Source: Flavobacterium sp. AG291
Lineage (GTDB): Bacteria > Bacteroidota > Bacteroidia > Flavobacteriales > Flavobacteriaceae
Assembly (NCBI RefSeq): GCF_003350375.1
Contig: NZ_QQAR01000012.1
Coordinates: 62,001 to 126,000 of the forward strand
Reading direction: 5' to 3'
Length of the DNA: 64,000 nt
The position numbers and the translations under genes are program-made. The notes below the pieces were generated by a model. It searched no databases and was not told the origin of the DNA. It saw only the letters and a program-made list of their open reading frames with translations. Each line of letters starts with the position of its first letter. The stretch's first letter is position 1. This document shows positions 17,652-26,257 of the stretch, piece after piece.

Positions 17652-19604
17652 ATGAAGAAGCTTCATTACCTGAAATCTATTGCTAATTTTATGCTTATTG
17701 GATTGGCTATTACAACATTAAGCAGGATTATCCTCTTTTTTATATTTAAAGAAAGGATAGATGATACTCCGGATTACTGGTATATTTTTCCGATAGGCTT
17801 GCGTTTTGACCTGATACTTTTATGTTATTTATCGTTTTTACCAATAGTGCTCATTACGTTCATTCCATCAAAGCATCTTTATTATATCAACAGATTTTTA
17901 AATATATACTATATATTTTTCCTGTGTTTGTTATTGATAATGGAACTATCAAGTTCTGATTTTATCAAACAGTATGACACAAGGCCTAACAGACTTTTCC
18001 TGGATTATCTTATCTATCCTAAAGAAGTAATGGGTACTTTACTTAAAAGTTACCTTGGATCTATTGCTCTTACCTTTGTTGTGATGGGTGGTTTTATTTT
18101 CCTTTTGATTAAAAAAAGAAAAACATTGTTTAGTACACCGGATGCACCATACAAAATGAAACTGATTTTATTCGTTCCTGTAGCTTTTTTATTGTTTTTT
18201 GGTGCTAGGGGTAGTTTAACTTCAAAAAGACCTATAAACGCAAGTAATGCAGTTTTCTCTTTTGATCAGCTTACCAATTGTATGGGATTGAACTCGCTTT
18301 ATACAGTAGCTTTTGCTGCTTATTCGTTAAAGAATGAAGATAACCCTGCTAAAATGTATGGTAAGATGGAAGCGAATGAAGCTTATTCGAGAGTTAAGAA
18401 ATACATGACTGCTGAAGCTTCTGATTTTACAGATGCAGAATTGCCATTGCTTCATACCCAAACACCGGATTCGTTAAATCCGCAACCGATGAATGTTGTT
18501 ATTTTCCTTCAGGAAAGCCTTGGTGCAGAGTATGTAGGAAGCCTTGGTGGAAAACCATTAACCCCTAATTTTGATGCGCTTACTAAAGAAGGTTTATTGT
18601 TTACAAACCTTTATTGTACAGGTACCCGAAGCGTTAGGGGAATTGAGGCAGTTGTTACAGGATTCCTTCCTTCACCATCTGAAAGTGTTGTAAAATTAAG
18701 CAATTCACAATCAGGATTTTTTACGCTTGCCGACTTGTTTAAATCTAAAGGTTATGATACAAGTTTTATCTATGGAGGTATGGCTAACTTTGATAATATG
18801 GCATCTTTTTTTAACGGTAATGGTTTTGAAAACATCGTTGATGAAGAAGATTTTGATAAAGATGGAAAAAAATATGCGCTTAAAGGTACATGGGGTTACA
18901 GTGATGAAGATCTTGTAGTAAAAGCCAACGAATACTTTAAAAGTCAGAAAGGAAAACCATTCTTTTCATTAATGTTCTCTACCTCTAACCATGAGCCTTT
19001 TGAGTTCCCTGACGGAAGAATTGAACTGTATGATAAACAAAAGAATACAGTAAACAATGCTATGAAATATGCCGATTTTGCTATTGGTAAATTCTTTGAA
19101 ATGGCTAAAAAAGAGGACTATTTTAAAAACACATTATTTATTGTTGTTGCCGATCACAATACCAGAACTTACGGTAAACATTTGGTACCAATTCATAAGT
19201 TTCATATTCCGGCACTTATCATAGCTCCTGGTGTGGCAAAAGGTTCAAAATATGATAAGCTTTGCAGTCAGATTGATCTTGCTCCAACTATCCTGGATAT
19301 GATAGGAATGAACGTTGAAACTCCTATGCCAGGACGTAATCTTAAGAAACTTAAGGATGATGTTGTAGGAAGGTCTATCATGCAATTCCATGATATTAAT
19401 GCCTTTAGGGTAGGGGATCAGGTTGTTATCATGCAGCCTAAAAAAGAACCATTACAGTTTAAGATAAAGAATGATACAGTGCTCGAAGCTGTACCTCTGG
19501 ATAAAGAACTTGCAAAAGATGCATTAGGTCATGTTACTGCCGCATCAGATCTTTACTCACAACGGAAGTATACTACTAAGAAGAATAAAAAAACCGGGAA
19601 TTAA
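17652..19604 (+). CDS. LTA synthase family sulfatase-like membrane enzyme
   Basis: 650 residues. Five hydrophobic segments (about 10-30, 48-70, 82-100, 135-153, 168-184) are followed by an extracytoplasmic sulfatase/phosphotransferase domain (about 280-600). Visible elements: VVIFLQESLG (metal-binding Glu288), the CTGTRSVRG loop with Thr325 at the nucleophile position of LtaS-type enzymes, and IVVADHNTRTYG plus HKFHIPALI for the remaining metal ligands. In Gram-positives such enzymes polymerise glycerol-phosphate. In Bacteroidota they probably transfer a phospho-alcohol group to an envelope glycan, but the acceptor is unknown. Confidence 0.88.
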   Translation: MKKLHYLKSIANFMLIGLAITTLSRIILFFIFKERIDDTPDYWYIFPIGLRFDLILLCYLSFLPIVLITFIPSKHLYYINRFLNIYYIFFLCLLLIMELSSSDFIKQYDTRPNRLFLDYLIYPKEVMGTLLKSYLGSIALTFVVMGGFIFLLIKKRKTLFSTPDAPYKMKLILFVPVAFLLFFGARGSLTSKRPINASNAVFSFDQLTNCMGLNSLYTVAFAAYSLKNEDNPAKMYGKMEANEAYSRVKKYMTAEASDFTDAELPLLHTQTPDSLNPQPMNVVIFLQESLGAEYVGSLGGKPLTPNFDALTKEGLLFTNLYCTGTRSVRGIEAVVTGFLPSPSESVVKLSNSQSGFFTLADLFKSKGYDTSFIYGGMANFDNMASFFNGNGFENIVDEEDFDKDGKKYALKGTWGYSDEDLVVKANEYFKSQKGKPFFSLMFSTSNHEPFEFPDGRIELYDKQKNTVNNAMKYADFAIGKFFEMAKKEDYFKNTLFIVVADHNTRTYGKHLVPIHKFHIPALIIAPGVAKGSKYDKLCSQIDLAPTILDMIGMNVETPMPGRNLKKLKDDVVGRSIMQFHDINAFRVGDQVVIMQPKKEPLQFKIKNDTVLEAVPLDKELAKDALGHVTAASDLYSQRKYTTKKNKKTGN

Positions 19605-19618
19605 CCCGGTTTTTTTTA
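19590..19618 (+). terminator. Terminator overlapping the end of the LTA synthase-like gene
   Basis: Stem AAAACCGGG / CCCGGTTTT (19590-19598 / 19605-19613) with the TAA stop codon in the loop, then a T-run. It may also serve the convergent folB. Confidence 0.88.
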
Positions 19619-19624
19619 TGTCTT

Positions 19625-19984
19625 TTATTTCCTGTTTTCTTCAATTTCAATAGTTACGGCCTGTACATCGCCACCTATTGGAGGATTGATTTTTGATACT
19701 CCGACAATCACTTTCATAACCATTGGTATTTCTTTAAAAACCCTGTCAACAATACGTTTAGCAACGTGTTCTAACAGTTTGGAGCGTATTGCCATTTCTT
19801 CGGTAACTATCTTATTAAGATGTACATAATCAACAGTATCTGCGAGTTCATCACTCTGCATTGACTTTTCAAGATCAGCTTTTATTTCAAGGTCTACCGA
19901 GTAATCAGAGCCTATTTTGCTTTCTTCAACAAGGCAGCCATGATATGAGAATGTACGTATGTTTTTAAGTTTTATGGTATCCAT
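19625..19984 (-). CDS. folB: Dihydroneopterin aldolase
   Basis: 119 residues, the normal length. The family pattern is clear: IKLKNIRTFSYHGCLVEESKIGSDYSVDLEI at the start (with the YHG active-site region), DTVDYVHLNKIV, the HVAKRIVDRVF helix, and VGVSKINPPIGGDVQAVTIEIE at the end. The enzyme converts dihydroneopterin to hydroxymethyl-dihydropterin in folate synthesis. Monocistronic and convergent with the LTA synthase-like gene. Confidence 0.95.
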   Translation of the reverse strand: MDTIKLKNIRTFSYHGCLVEESKIGSDYSVDLEIKADLEKSMQSDELADTVDYVHLNKIVTEEMAIRSKLLEHVAKRIVDRVFKEIPMVMKVIVGVSKINPPIGGDVQAVTIEIEENRK

Positions 19985-20000
19985 AGTTTTGTTTTTGCAG

Positions 20001-20090
20001 TTGCAAAGTTACAAAGTTGGAGAGTTACAAAGTCTTATAATGTGTATCTTTTAAAAAACTTTGCCACTTTGTGACTCTGTAACTTTGCCA
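20001..20090. repeat. Imperfect inverted repeat built from TTACAAAGT units
   Basis: Arms of about 33 bases (20001-20033 and 20058-20090) composed of repeated GCAAAGTTACAAAGT-type words, inverted relative to each other, between folB and glnS. The right arm runs into the glnS promoter (TAACTTTG at 20080-20087, TACATTTG at 20100-20107). Confidence 0.6.
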
Positions 20091-20127
20091 CTAATTGACT
20101 ACATTTGCATTCTTATTATTTAAAGCT

Positions 20128-21813
20128 ATGTCGACTGAAGAAAGATCACTTAATTTTATTGAGCAGATTATTGAAGAGGATATGGCAAACGGATTTGCTA
20201 AAGACAAATTACGTTTCCGTTTCCCACCAGAACCTAACGGTTACCTGCACGTAGGCCATGCCAGTTCTATATGCCTTAATTTTGGGCTTGGACTAAGGTA
20301 TAATGCGCCTGTAAACCTGCGTTTTGATGACACTAACCCTGCAAAAGAAGAGCAGGAATATGTAGATGCCATCAAGAAAGATGTAGAGTGGTTAGGTTAC
20401 CAATGGGCTGAAGAACGTTATGCTTCAGATTACTTTCAGGAGCTGTATGACTGGGCAGTTCAGTTCATTAAGAACGGAAAAGCTTATATAGACAGCCAGA
20501 GCAGTGAAGACATGGCTAAACAAAAAGGAACTCCATCACAACCGGGTACTGAAAGTCCTTTCAGAAACCGTTCGGTAGAGGAGAACCTTGACCTTTTTGA
20601 AAGAATGAAAAACGGTGAATTCCCTGAAGGAACTCACGTTTTAAGGGCAAAAATAGACATGACATCAAGCAATATGCTTATGCGTGATCCTATTATGTAC
20701 CGTATATTACACAAGCACCACCACCGTACAGGTGATGCCTGGAAGATTTATCCAATGTATGACTGGGCTCATGGAGAAAGTGATTATGTAGAAGAAATTT
20801 CGCATTCACTTTGTACACTTGAGTTCCTGATGCACAGGGAATTATACGATTGGTTCCTTGACCAAATATATACTGAAGGTAAAGTAAGACCAAAACAACG
20901 TGAGTTTGCAAGACGTAACCTGAGCCATACTGTAGTGAGTAAAAGAAAACTTTTGCAACTTGTACAGGAAGGTCATGTAAACGGTTGGGACGACCCAAGG
21001 ATGTCGACAATTTCAGGAATGAGAAGAAGAGGATATACGCCTGCTTCTATTCGTAATTTTGCTGACACTATTGGTATTGCGAAACGTACAAACCTTATAG
21101 ATGTTTCATTATTAGAGTTTTGCGTAAGAGAAGATCTTAACAAGATCGCTCCTCGTGTAATGGCTGTACTTGATCCTGTTAAGCTTGTAATTACTAACTA
21201 TCCTGAAGGAAAAGAGGAGTGGTTAGAAGCTGAAAACAATCCTGAAGATGAGTCTGCTGGATTTAGGGAAGTTCCTTTCTCAAGAGAGCTTTACATTGAA
21301 AGAGAAGACTTTATGGAAAATGCTAACAGTAAATATTTCCGTCTGACTCTTGGTAAAGAAGTACGTTTAAAAAATGCCTATATCATTAAGGGTGAGAGCG
21401 TTGTAAAAGATGCTGACGGTAACATTACAGAGATTCACTGTACCTATGATACAGACAGCCGTAGCGGTAGCGGAACTGAAGCCAGCTTACGAAAAATTAA
21501 AGGTACTATTCACTGGGTTTCTATTCAACATGCTGTAGAAGCGGAAGTTAGAATCTACGACCGTTTGTTTACACACGAAGCTCCGGATGCTGATAAAGAT
21601 GTAGATTTTAAAGAATATATTAACCCGAACTCACTGGAAGTTATTAAAGGTTACCTTGAGCCAAGCCTGAAAAGTGCAGAAGCAGGGGAACGTTACCAGT
21701 TCCAGAGGTTAGGTTATTTCTGTGTTGATCCGGATACGAATGCTGAAAAGATAGTTTTCAATAAAACTGTTGGTCTTCGTGATACCTGGGCCAAATTAGA
21801 AAGCAAAGAATAG
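20128..21813 (+). CDS. glnS: Glutamine--tRNA ligase
   Basis: 561 residues from the ATG at 20128 (MSTEERSLNF). The track-type longer start at 20095 is a TTG that lies ahead of a TACATTTG promoter box (20100-20107), so it is unlikely. Class I synthetase motifs are present: PPEPNGYLHVGHASS with HVGH at 41-44, and VVSKRKL as the KMSKS equivalent, followed by the GlnRS anticodon-binding beta-barrels. A true GlnRS implies direct charging of tRNA-Gln. Complete and single-gene, with a terminator behind it. Confidence 0.96.
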   Translation: MSTEERSLNFIEQIIEEDMANGFAKDKLRFRFPPEPNGYLHVGHASSICLNFGLGLRYNAPVNLRFDDTNPAKEEQEYVDAIKKDVEWLGYQWAEERYASDYFQELYDWAVQFIKNGKAYIDSQSSEDMAKQKGTPSQPGTESPFRNRSVEENLDLFERMKNGEFPEGTHVLRAKIDMTSSNMLMRDPIMYRILHKHHHRTGDAWKIYPMYDWAHGESDYVEEISHSLCTLEFLMHRELYDWFLDQIYTEGKVRPKQREFARRNLSHTVVSKRKLLQLVQEGHVNGWDDPRMSTISGMRRRGYTPASIRNFADTIGIAKRTNLIDVSLLEFCVREDLNKIAPRVMAVLDPVKLVITNYPEGKEEWLEAENNPEDESAGFREVPFSRELYIEREDFMENANSKYFRLTLGKEVRLKNAYIIKGESVVKDADGNITEIHCTYDTDSRSGSGTEASLRKIKGTIHWVSIQHAVEAEVRIYDRLFTHEAPDADKDVDFKEYINPNSLEVIKGYLEPSLKSAEAGERYQFQRLGYFCVDPDTNAEKIVFNKTVGLRDTWAKLESKE

Positions 21814-21836
21814 TAAAAATAAATTTTACTTATAGA

Positions 21837-21865
21837 AGCTCCTGAATTTTGAGGGGCTTTTTTAT
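21837..21865 (+). terminator. Terminator after glnS
   Basis: Stem AAGCTCCT / AGGGGCTT with one G-U pair and an 8-base loop, followed by TTTTTTATTATTT. Confidence 0.85.
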
Positions 21866-21892
21866 TATTTATAAAATTGATTGAATTTATAA

Positions 21893-22430
21893 TTTATATA
21901 GATAAATACTTAAAAAAGTGACTTTATATAATTTGATATAATCCATTTTTAAAAAACGGTAATGTATTTGGATATGTGTATACGCAAACGTTTATTAAAA
22001 CGCTTTATTTTAATTTTTACCTTTTTTATTGATAAATTATAGTCTGCTACTATTTATAATTTTATTTTAAAAGATTTTATATATCATTTGTATAAACTAT
22101 CAATTTATGTTTTTATATAAATTTTATTTTTTATAGTAATATATGATTCATTTATATTAATTGATTGTATTTTACTATTATTAAATCTATCTATAGTATT
22201 TAATTTTTTAATTGATTATATCTTTTATAGATTTAAGTTATTTTAATTTTAAAAACTACTTTATTATTTCTATTATTGATAGTTTCTATTTATATTATAT
22301 TTTTAATAGATGAATTATTAAAAAAGTGACCTCTATAAATTATCGCTACTCAATTATAATTTTGTATAAGGTATTTGTATATTTATAGAAGAGAAATCTT
22401 ATTAAATGGCTTTATTTTGATTTTACATTG
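21893..22430. repeat. Gene-free AT-rich block with a diverged direct duplication
   Basis: The 650 bases between glnS and the YtxH gene contain no coding sequence and are extremely AT-rich. Two copies of a roughly 125-base module are recognisable, 408 bases apart: 21898-22020 and 22306-22430. Shared landmarks are TTAAAAAAGTGAC (21910-21922 and 22318-22330), a GGTA(ATG)TATTTG word about 40 bases later, and TTATTAAA followed by GCTTTATTTT(A/G)ATTTT at the end. Spacing between landmarks is conserved, so this is homology, not chance AT-richness. The role is unknown. Confidence 0.55.
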
Positions 22431-22441
22431 TTTGGCTTTCA

Positions 22442-22488
22442 ATTAACGCCCTATTAACACCCCTCAAATGTTAAAACGGGTATCTTTA
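22442..22488 (+). promoter_or_regulatory. Promoter region of the YtxH operon with an 11-base direct repeat
   Basis: ATTAACGCCC (22442-22451) and ATTAACACCC (22453-22462) are repeated at one helical turn, upstream of a TATCTTTA -7-like box (22481-22488) and 28 bases before the YtxH start. The repeat is a plausible activator site. Inference only. Confidence 0.4.
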
Positions 22489-22515
22489 TAATTATTAATC
22501 AAAAAAAATTATATC

Positions 22516-22845
22516 ATGGCTGGTAAAACAGGAACAATTGTAGCTGTACTTGCAGGTGCAGCAGTAGGAGCAGCATTAGGAATTTTATTTGCTCCGGATG
22601 AAGGATCGAAAACAAGAAAAAAAATAAAAGATGGTGCTTTAGCTAAAAAAGATGAGCTTGCCAATAAGCTTAGTGACCTTACTGAAACTGTAAAAAGTAA
22701 GTTTGGTGCTGCTAAACACGATCTTGAAGGTACTATAGATCATTTGGTTGCCGACGTAGAACACAAAACTGAAGATGTGATTGCTATGTTGGAGAAAAAA
22801 CTTGAAGAACTTAAAAAAGACGCTAAGGCTACAGCTTCTAAATAA
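22516..22845 (+). CDS. YtxH domain-containing protein
   Basis: 109 residues. A glycine/alanine-rich membrane segment (GTIVAVLAGAAVGAALGILFAPDEGSKTRKKI, residues 5-36) is the YtxH signature, followed by a long amphipathic, Lys-rich helix. YtxH proteins are small stress-associated envelope proteins of unknown mechanism. First gene of a three-gene unit (next start 8 bases later). Confidence 0.88.
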   Translation: MAGKTGTIVAVLAGAAVGAALGILFAPDEGSKTRKKIKDGALAKKDELANKLSDLTETVKSKFGAAKHDLEGTIDHLVADVEHKTEDVIAMLEKKLEELKKDAKATASK

Positions 22846-22853
22846 TTCACTGT

Positions 22854-23210
22854 ATGGCATTTGAAGAAATAAAAGAAAACGCTGAAGAGCTTAAACACGA
22901 AGTAAAAAATCTTTTAGATGCAAATCTGAAATATTACAAGCTTTGGGGGTTTAAGATACTCATGAAATCAACATCGGCTATCCTTAAGGTTTTTCTTTTG
23001 GGAGTTATGCTGATTATAGTTACTGTATTTTTTTCAATTGCTGCAGCATTGGGTATAGGCTATTGGCTTGATAATTTTGCTTATGGTTTCCTTATTGTGG
23101 GGCTTATCTATCTTGTAACGGCTATAGTTGTATATAAGGTTCAGGATAAGATTGTTGAAGGACCTATGTTATCAACTTTTTCAAAGATATTTTTTAAGAA
23201 ATACGACTAG
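22854..23210 (+). CDS. Holin-like (Phage_holin_3_6/Holin-X type) membrane protein
   Basis: 118 residues. A charged N-terminal helix (about 1-40) is followed by two adjacent membrane helices (about 50-75 and 80-100) and a short basic tail. This is the layout of the so-called holin superfamily III proteins that accompany YtxH in Bacteroidota. Despite the name, there is no phage context here. Probably an envelope protein acting with its YtxH neighbour. Confidence 0.75.
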   Translation: MAFEEIKENAEELKHEVKNLLDANLKYYKLWGFKILMKSTSAILKVFLLGVMLIIVTVFFSIAAALGIGYWLDNFAYGFLIVGLIYLVTAIVVYKVQDKIVEGPMLSTFSKIFFKKYD

Positions 23211-23212
23211 GC

Positions 23213-23449
23213 ATGAATACTAAGATATACCGCAATTTTGACGAAATAAACAAAGATCTTGAGATATTTAAAGTAGAAAAAGATTTAGCGTATGCTAAAT
23301 TTAAAAGAAGCCTTGATGATACTCAGGAAAGCCTTAAACCCATGAACATGATAGGGAAGACCCCTAAGAAGATACTGGGGGTTTTAGGTAAATTTTCAGG
23401 ACCAATTAAGAGTGTAGCATTAAGCTGGCTCTTTAAAAAGATATTTTAA
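23213..23449 (+). CDS. Small conserved protein of the YtxH/holin-like operon
   Basis: 78 residues starting 2 bases after the previous stop. Basic and helical, with no obvious membrane segment; the centre has SLKPMNMIGKTPKKILGVLGKF. Third gene of the YtxH-holin unit, which ends with a strong terminator. I do not recognise a named family. Confidence 0.7.
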   Translation: MNTKIYRNFDEINKDLEIFKVEKDLAYAKFKRSLDDTQESLKPMNMIGKTPKKILGVLGKFSGPIKSVALSWLFKKIF

Positions 23450-23454
23450 AAAAG

Positions 23455-23484
23455 AAATCCCGCTCAATGGCGGGATTTTTTGTT
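23455..23484 (+). terminator. Terminator of the YtxH operon
   Basis: Stem AAATCCCGC (23455-23463) / GCGGGATTT (23470-23478), followed by TTTTGTTTTT; convergent with the SPFH gene. Confidence 0.9.
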
Positions 23485-23485
23485 T

Positions 23486-24478
23486 TTATTCTGTTTCAGG
23501 ATTTTCATGTTCATGGCTTTCATGAGTATGATGATCATCTTCATTTTTCTTTTTAGTTGCTTTTTTCAGGTTACCTTGTTTAATAGATTCACCTACCTGG
23601 TTAGATGCACTAAATGAAGCTACCATATTATTCAGCATATCGCTGCCGGCCTGAGGTGAGTTTGGTAATAATATCAGGTTTGAATTAGTATCAGAACCAA
23701 TAGCCTGAAGTGTATCATAGTGCTGTGTAACAACAATTAAGGCTGATGCTTCCTGTGAATTGATGCCTACTTCATTTAGTACATTTACGCTTTCTACAAG
23801 TCCTCTTGCAATTTCACGACGCTGATCGGCAATACCCTGACCCTGTAATCTTTTGCTTTCTGCCTCAGCTTTTGCTTTTGCTACAATCCTGATTCTTTGT
23901 GCTTCTGCCTCATATTCAGCAGCCGATTTTTCCCTGTCGGCAGCATTGATACGGTTCATGGCATTTTTTACCTGGATATCAGGATCGATGTCCGTGATTA
24001 GCGTATTGATAATGTCATATCCATAAGTGGCCATAGCCTCATTAAGTTCACGTTTTACAGCAATTGCAATATCGTCCTTACGTTCAAAAACATCATCCAG
24101 TTTCAGTTTTGGTACCTCGGCACGAACCACATCAAACACATATGAAGTAATCTGATCGTGTGGGTATTGCAGTTTATAAAAAGCTTCATATACCTTTTCC
24201 TGTATCACCACAAACTGAACCGAAACTTTCATTTTCACGAACACGTTCTCTTTGGTTTTGGTTTCAATGATAACATCAAGCTGCTGTATCTTAAGATTTA
24301 TTCTTCCTGCTATCTTATCGATGATTGGAATTTTAAGTTGCAGACCTGCATGACGAATGCTCAGGAATTTACCAAAACGTTCCACAATTACCGCAGTTTG
24401 CTGCTTAACGGTAAAGAAAGAGGATAAAAAAATTAGTACTGCAAAGAACAGTAATACATAGATAAAAATATTTCCCAT
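23486..24478 (-). CDS. SPFH/Band 7 (stomatin-like, QmcA-type) membrane protein
   Basis: 330 residues. An N-terminal membrane segment (about 3-22) is followed by the SPFH domain (QTAVIVERFGKFLSIRHAGLQLKIPIIDKI, then the GYDIINTLITDIDPD segment) and an alanine/glutamate-rich coiled coil (about 190-235, AAEYEAEAQRIRIVAKAKAEAESKRLQGQGIADQR shown in part). The C-terminus is acidic and His-rich (HHTHESHEHE). Such proteins oligomerise at the membrane and modulate proteases or other membrane enzymes. Single-gene unit. Confidence 0.92.
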   Translation of the reverse strand: MGNIFIYVLLFFAVLIFLSSFFTVKQQTAVIVERFGKFLSIRHAGLQLKIPIIDKIAGRINLKIQQLDVIIETKTKENVFVKMKVSVQFVVIQEKVYEAFYKLQYPHDQITSYVFDVVRAEVPKLKLDDVFERKDDIAIAVKRELNEAMATYGYDIINTLITDIDPDIQVKNAMNRINAADREKSAAEYEAEAQRIRIVAKAKAEAESKRLQGQGIADQRREIARGLVESVNVLNEVGINSQEASALIVVTQHYDTLQAIGSDTNSNLILLPNSPQAGSDMLNNMVASFSASNQVGESIKQGNLKKATKKKNEDDHHTHESHEHENPETE

Positions 24479-24557
24479 AATAAAGGTTTTGTTGATTGCT
24501 GGTAAGTTACGATTTTCTCTAAAATAAAAAACCTTCCGGTTAGGGAAGGTTTGGTTA

Positions 24558-26066
24558 CTATAGAGTTGCTATTGCTTTTTGTATCCTGCTGATTGTTTCA
24601 GCTTTACCTATCAGAGCAATGATATCAAACAAATGTGGCCCTTTTACAGCCCCTACAAGGCTCAAACGTAGCGGTTGCATCACTTTGCCCATTCCTATCT
24701 CATTTTCTTCCATCCAGGCTTTTACAATGCTTTCTACATTTTGCGATGAGAAATCAGTAATGTTTTCTAACACGCCAATTAATTTGCCCATAACTTCTGC
24801 TGTTTCCGGTTTCCAGTTCTTAGCTGCTTTCTCGTCATAAGCTGTTGGTGCTACAAAGAAAAAGTCTGCAAGATCCCAAAGTTCAGATGCAAAAGATGCG
24901 CGTTCTTTTACAAGTGCTACAGCATCGGTTACATAATCAATAGGCTTGTTTATGCCTCTTTCAACAAGTGTATGATTGAACTGTTGTGCCACTACATCAT
25001 TTGGCTGTCGTGTAAAATACTGGTGGTTGAACCATTTATTTTTCTCCGGGTCAAATTTAGCACCTGCCTTATGTACTCTCTCCAAATCGAATAGTTGTAC
25101 AAGCTCATCAAGTGTAAACAATTCCTGGTCGGTACCGGAATTCCATCCCAATAAAGCAAGGAAGTTGATAACCGCTTCCGGAAGGAAACCTTTCTCCCTG
25201 TAACCTGATGAAACTGTTCCATCAGTATTTTTCCATTCTAACGGGAATACCGGGAAACCTAATTTATCACCATCCCTTTTAGAAAGTTTACCATTGCCAA
25301 CCGGTTTAAGGATAAGCGGAAGGTGAGCAAACTGTGGAGCTTCCCAACCAAATGCCCTGTATAAAAGTTCATGAAGGGGTAGGGAAGGTAACCACTCTTC
25401 ACCACGGATAACGTGGCTTGTTTCCATTAGGTGGTCGTCAACAATATTAGCCAGGTGATAGGTAGGCATACCATCGCTCTTAAACAATACTTTGTCGTCA
25501 AGCAGATTAGTTTCAAACTTAATATCACCACGAATGATGTCTTTCAGGTGTAATGTCTCATTAACCGGAGTCTTAAAACGGATAACATAATGTTCTCCAT
25601 TCTCTATTCTTTGCTGCGTTTCTTCGGCACTAAGCTTTAGAGAAGTCTCCATTGTTTCACGAATGGCGTGATTGTAGATGAATGTTTTTCCTTCAGCTTC
25701 AGCCGTTGCTCTAAGGGCATCAAGTGCTTCAGGAGTATCAAAAGCATAGTATGCCCAACCATTTTCAATAAGGTTCAGAGCATATTGTTTGTATATTTCT
25801 TTTCTTTCGCTTTGGCGGTATGGGCCAAATTTTCCTTCTTTCCCAACACCTTCGTCAAAAGGAATGCCGCACCAGTTTAGCGCTTCGATAATGTATTCTT
25901 CTGCACCTTCAACATAACGGTTTTGGTCAGTATCTTCTATCCTAAGGTAGAAAACACCACCATGTTTTTTGGCAAATAAATAATTAAAAAGGGCTGTCCT
26001 TACACCTCCAATGTGTAAAGGTCCTGTTGGGCTTGGTGCAAAACGCACGCGAACTTGCTTAGACAT
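24558..26066 (-). CDS. gltX: Glutamate--tRNA ligase
   Basis: 502 residues. Class I signatures: APSPTGPLHIGGVRTALFNY with the HIGG box at 18-21, and GKLSKRDGDKLGFP as KMSKS equivalent. The C-terminal helical anticodon-binding region is present. It charges tRNA-Glu; since glnS is also here, it is probably the discriminating type. Start ATG at 26064-26066. Monocistronic. Confidence 0.96.
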   Translation of the reverse strand: MSKQVRVRFAPSPTGPLHIGGVRTALFNYLFAKKHGGVFYLRIEDTDQNRYVEGAEEYIIEALNWCGIPFDEGVGKEGKFGPYRQSERKEIYKQYALNLIENGWAYYAFDTPEALDALRATAEAEGKTFIYNHAIRETMETSLKLSAEETQQRIENGEHYVIRFKTPVNETLHLKDIIRGDIKFETNLLDDKVLFKSDGMPTYHLANIVDDHLMETSHVIRGEEWLPSLPLHELLYRAFGWEAPQFAHLPLILKPVGNGKLSKRDGDKLGFPVFPLEWKNTDGTVSSGYREKGFLPEAVINFLALLGWNSGTDQELFTLDELVQLFDLERVHKAGAKFDPEKNKWFNHQYFTRQPNDVVAQQFNHTLVERGINKPIDYVTDAVALVKERASFASELWDLADFFFVAPTAYDEKAAKNWKPETAEVMGKLIGVLENITDFSSQNVESIVKAWMEENEIGMGKVMQPLRLSLVGAVKGPHLFDIIALIGKAETISRIQKAIATL

Positions 26067-26257
26067 TGTTACTTAAATTTAGTGGTGCAAAGATACAATT
26101 ATCAAATTTCCGTAATAGCTAATTTGAACATCGAATTTGAAGTTATTAACAATAACCGCCGTACTAATGCTGATAACCCGTCATATTATTGGATTTTTTA
26201 CGTTTAATAGTTCCGCGGAATTTGTATTTTTATCAGTTATTAACAATCGACTGTATT

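Noticed and set aside
21893..22430. Second candidate replication origin
   Set aside because: AT-rich, but no TTATCCACA- or TTATCAACA-like cluster and no change of gene orientation.
22854..23210. Prophage remnant suggested by a holin-like gene
   Set aside because: No other phage genes nearby; the gene sits in a YtxH operon as is usual in Bacteroidota.
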